Below, in pieces: positions 62,194 to 64,000 of a DNA stretch of 64,000 nucleotides. Position 1 is the stretch's first letter; the number at the start of each line of letters is the position of its first letter. The DNA lies in contig NZ_JBPPGG010000003.1 of assembly GCF_051304405.1 (NCBI RefSeq), positions 339,088-403,087 on the forward strand, given 5' to 3'. The translations under genes and the position numbers were made by a program. The notes below the pieces were generated by a model. The model was not told where the DNA came from. It worked only from the letters and a program-made list of their open reading frames with translations, and made no database searches. This DNA comes from Pedomonas sp051304405. Lineage in GTDB: Bacteria > Pseudomonadota > Alphaproteobacteria > Sphingomonadales > Sphingomonadaceae.

Positions 62194-63851
62194 AGCTATC
62201 ACCTCCCCGCATCGCCGTTTATGGCCGCCATTCATCCGACAAACAAAACCCATCGAGCAGTCAGGATCAGGTCGAAGCCTGCCAGAAGTTGATCGATTAC
62301 CTCGGTGGCACTGTCGTTGATACCTTTTTGGATGCCGAGGTGTCTGGATACCGGCGCAACCGCCTCGGCCTCCAGCGCATGCTGACAGCAGTCGAGCGCG
62401 GCCAGCTAGACATCATTGTGGCTGAATCGCTCGACCGGCTGGCTCGCGATTCCGAGGACATTGCCTGGCTTGCCAAGAAGCTCACCTATCATCAGGTCCG
62501 CATCCACACCGTTGCGGAGAACGAAATCGATGAGATCAAGATCGGGGTTGCCAGCTTGCTTGGCTCCCTGTTTCTCTCGAACCTCCAGAAGAAAACTGTC
62601 CGCGGCATGGAAGCAGCTGTCCTTGCCGGACGGTTTGCCGGGGGGCGAGCCTACGGGTATCGCCTTGTCGACAAGGTCGACACCCGCGGCCAGCGGATCA
62701 AGGGCCTTCTCGAGATTTCCCCTGAGCAGGCTGACATTGTGGAGCAGATCTTTGCGGACTTCTCGGCCGGCATGTCTGCCATCCAGATCGCGAAGAAGCT
62801 GAACATGGCCGGAATACCGGGGCCAAGGGGTGGTCAATGGAATGCGAGCACGATCCGAGGTGCCCCAAAGAAGGCGGTCGGTATCCTCAATAACCCCCTC
62901 TATGTTGGCCGCCTCGTCTGGAACCGGCGGCAATGGCGCCGCAATCCGGAATCCGAACAGCGGGAGCGTCGCTATCGGCTCCGTGATCCATCCGAATGGG
63001 TTGAGATCGACGTGCCTGACCTGAGGATCTTCGATCAAACCCTCTGGGACGCCGTACAGGATCAACTGAAGGCGCGTCAAAAGCCACGCACAGTCTTGGC
63101 TGAAAAGCGTCGGCCCAAGCACCTGCTCTCGGGCCTCATCAAATGCAGCGTCTGCGGTGCCAACTACGTCGTCGCCGGCCGTGACTATTACAAGTGCGCC
63201 TCCACCAAGGAACGTGGCACCTGCCATAATACCCTTTCAGTCCGTCGTCCGGTCATTGAGCAGGCAGTGCTTTCGACGTTGCAGTCCAGCCTCCTGAGCC
63301 CTGCCCAAATCGACCTCTTTGTCGAAGAATACCGAAGGGAAGCGGCGCGTCTGACCCGAACCCAAGATCTGCTCCACGCATCGACGATCGCACAAATCGA
63401 CGTTCTGGAGCGCCAGATCAGCAACCTTTTGGCAAACTTCGCCCAAGGCGTCGTAAGCCCACGGCTTGCGCACATGTTGGAAGAAAAGGAAGCCGAACTC
63501 GCCCAATTGCAGCAGCAGGCAACCAGCCCTGCGCCTGTACTAACTCCCACAATGCCGGACAGCACCACGCTGGCCCGCCTCTATCGCGAAAAAGTGGCCA
63601 ACCTCACCCGCTCGCTGGAAGATGAGGCCATTCGCCCACAGGCAACCGCCATCATTCGCCAGATCATCCACAGCGTGACCATCTACCCGTCGGACCAGCC
63701 GGAAGCCGAGGTAGCAAGCGAACTCGGCCGTTTAATTGACTTAGCTGCAAACGAAAACAGCCCCGGCTTTTTGGGCCGAGGCTGTTCTGTATCGGTGGTT
63801 GCGGGGGCCGGATTTACCGCTCGCTTTGCTCGCGTTGACCTTCGGCGCTGA
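62190..63851 (+). CDS. Large serine recombinase (integrase)
   Basis: A 553-aa serine recombinase. The resolvase domain carries YGRHSSDKQ with the nucleophile S15 and AESLDRLARD near residue 83. A recombinase domain follows (AYGYRLV, NMAGIPGPRG, LNNPLYVGRLVWNR). The zinc ribbon is KCSVCGANY...YKCASTKERGTC. A coiled-coil stretch lies around 400-450. It would integrate and excise the island. From about residue 520 the frame runs through the hairpin and repeat R2, so the last 30 residues (ending FTARFARVDLRR) derive from attachment-site DNA. The gene ends about 90 bp from the tRNA-fMet 3' end. Confidence 0.92.
   Translation: MKLSPPRIAVYGRHSSDKQNPSSSQDQVEACQKLIDYLGGTVVDTFLDAEVSGYRRNRLGLQRMLTAVERGQLDIIVAESLDRLARDSEDIAWLAKKLTYHQVRIHTVAENEIDEIKIGVASLLGSLFLSNLQKKTVRGMEAAVLAGRFAGGRAYGYRLVDKVDTRGQRIKGLLEISPEQADIVEQIFADFSAGMSAIQIAKKLNMAGIPGPRGGQWNASTIRGAPKKAVGILNNPLYVGRLVWNRRQWRRNPESEQRERRYRLRDPSEWVEIDVPDLRIFDQTLWDAVQDQLKARQKPRTVLAEKRRPKHLLSGLIKCSVCGANYVVAGRDYYKCASTKERGTCHNTLSVRRPVIEQAVLSTLQSSLLSPAQIDLFVEEYRREAARLTRTQDLLHASTIAQIDVLERQISNLLANFAQGVVSPRLAHMLEEKEAELAQLQQQATSPAPVLTPTMPDSTTLARLYREKVANLTRSLEDEAIRPQATAIIRQIIHSVTIYPSDQPEAEVASELGRLIDLAANENSPGFLGRGCSVSVVAGAGFTARFARVDLRR
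63756..63786 (+). terminator. Terminator-like hairpin inside the end of the recombinase frame
   Basis: AACAGCC(C)CGGC and GCC(G)AGGCTGTT form an imperfect stem with a T-rich loop. It is the R2 counterpart of the hairpin at 23546-23578. Because the recombinase frame continues for 65 bp past it, the native recombinase probably once ended before or near this point. Confidence 0.5.
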
Positions 63852-63908
63852 CGCGCCTTGGTCCGAACCGGTTGGCTCATTCACCGAGCCCTCACGCCCA
63901 AAAACGCC

Positions 63909-63935
63909 AAAAGCCAGCCCTTGGGGCTGGCTTTT
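63909..63935 (-). terminator. Terminator of the tRNA-fMet gene
   Basis: A perfect stem AAAAGCCAGCCC / GGGCTGGCTTTT with a 3-base loop lies 8 bp past the encoded CCA end. The same hairpin is duplicated in R1 at 23733-23759. Confidence 0.85.
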
Positions 63936-63942
63936 ATCGTTT

Positions 63943-64000
63943 TGGTTGCGGGGGCCGGATTTGAACCGACGACCTTCAGGTTATGAGCCTGACGAGCTAC
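63943..64000 (-). tRNA. Initiator tRNA-fMet (CAT), 3' part; 5' end beyond the window
   Basis: The minus strand reads GTAGCTCGTCAGG, CTCATAA with anticodon CAT (63983-63985), the T-arm GGTTCAAATCC and the encoded CCA end. The D-arm, anticodon and acceptor sequence fit bacterial initiator tRNA (GCCCCCGCAACCA end). About 58 of 77 bases are inside the window. It is the insertion target of the island. Confidence 0.93.

Larger units (their letters stand above)
63747..63964. repeat. Long direct repeat R2 (right end of the candidate island, abutting tRNA-fMet)
   Basis: It matches R1: 63803-63964 and 23627-23788 differ at two bases. Within R2 the core TGGTTGCGGGGGCCGGATTT occurs twice, at 63797-63816 and, as the tRNA 3' end, at 63943-63962. 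Two cores 146 bp apart suggest an older tandem insertion or repair event at the tRNA. Confidence 0.85.

Overview
The window looks like GC-rich alphaproteobacterial DNA, most probably from the order Sphingomonadales. Pointers are a lasso-peptide isopeptidase paired with a TonB-dependent receptor (TBDR), three TBDRs in all, a PEP-CTERM protein, aerobic-style cobalamin genes and cobalamin riboswitches. The taxon is inferred from gene content only. A 10-base N gap (59876-59885), flanked by a 46-base G run and a 14-base T run, marks an unfinished assembly join.

Left part (1-23.5 kb). An AT-rich lasso-peptide locus enters from the left edge: the cyclase (truncated at the window start), then convergently an isopeptidase and its TBDR. 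The precursor gene is not in the window. After a sharp change in base composition near 7157 come a type I restriction-modification operon with an Mrr-type endonuclease (hsdR-hsdS-hsdM-mrr), an RND heavy-metal efflux operon (czcB-czcA-DUF3240-czcC), a GAF-GGDEF-EAL protein, a probably broken small gene and a PEP-CTERM protein.

Island (about 23.5-64 kb). A ~162-bp sequence, identical but for two bases, occurs at 23627-23788 and 63803-63964. The right copy runs into the 3' end of an initiator tRNA-fMet gene at the window edge. Between the copies lie an IS5-type remnant, a probable Fur-controlled siderophore operon (TBDR, periplasmic esterase, DUF3325, DUF3649, PepSY), a cobalamin block, a mobilisation block (ribbon-helix-helix protein, relaxase, four small proteins), a ParA ATPase with a small partner, an AlpA-like regulator, an unknown 483-aa protein, a 56-aa protein and a large serine recombinase beside the tRNA. 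This layout fits an integrated mobilisable element of about 40 kb. A diverged third repeat at 29631-29724 suggests it grew by accretion.

Cobalamin block (30.6-53.5 kb). Two cobalamin riboswitches precede btuB and a DUF1636-cobT-cobC-cobS run. There are two complete BtuFCD-type importers. The enzymes cover corrin assembly from cobalt insertion onward (CobN, CobW, CobO, CobQ, CbiB, CobD, CobU, CobT, CobC, CobS). No ring-contraction or methylation genes and no CobS/CobT-type chelatase partners are present. The block therefore encodes uptake plus the late half of the pathway.
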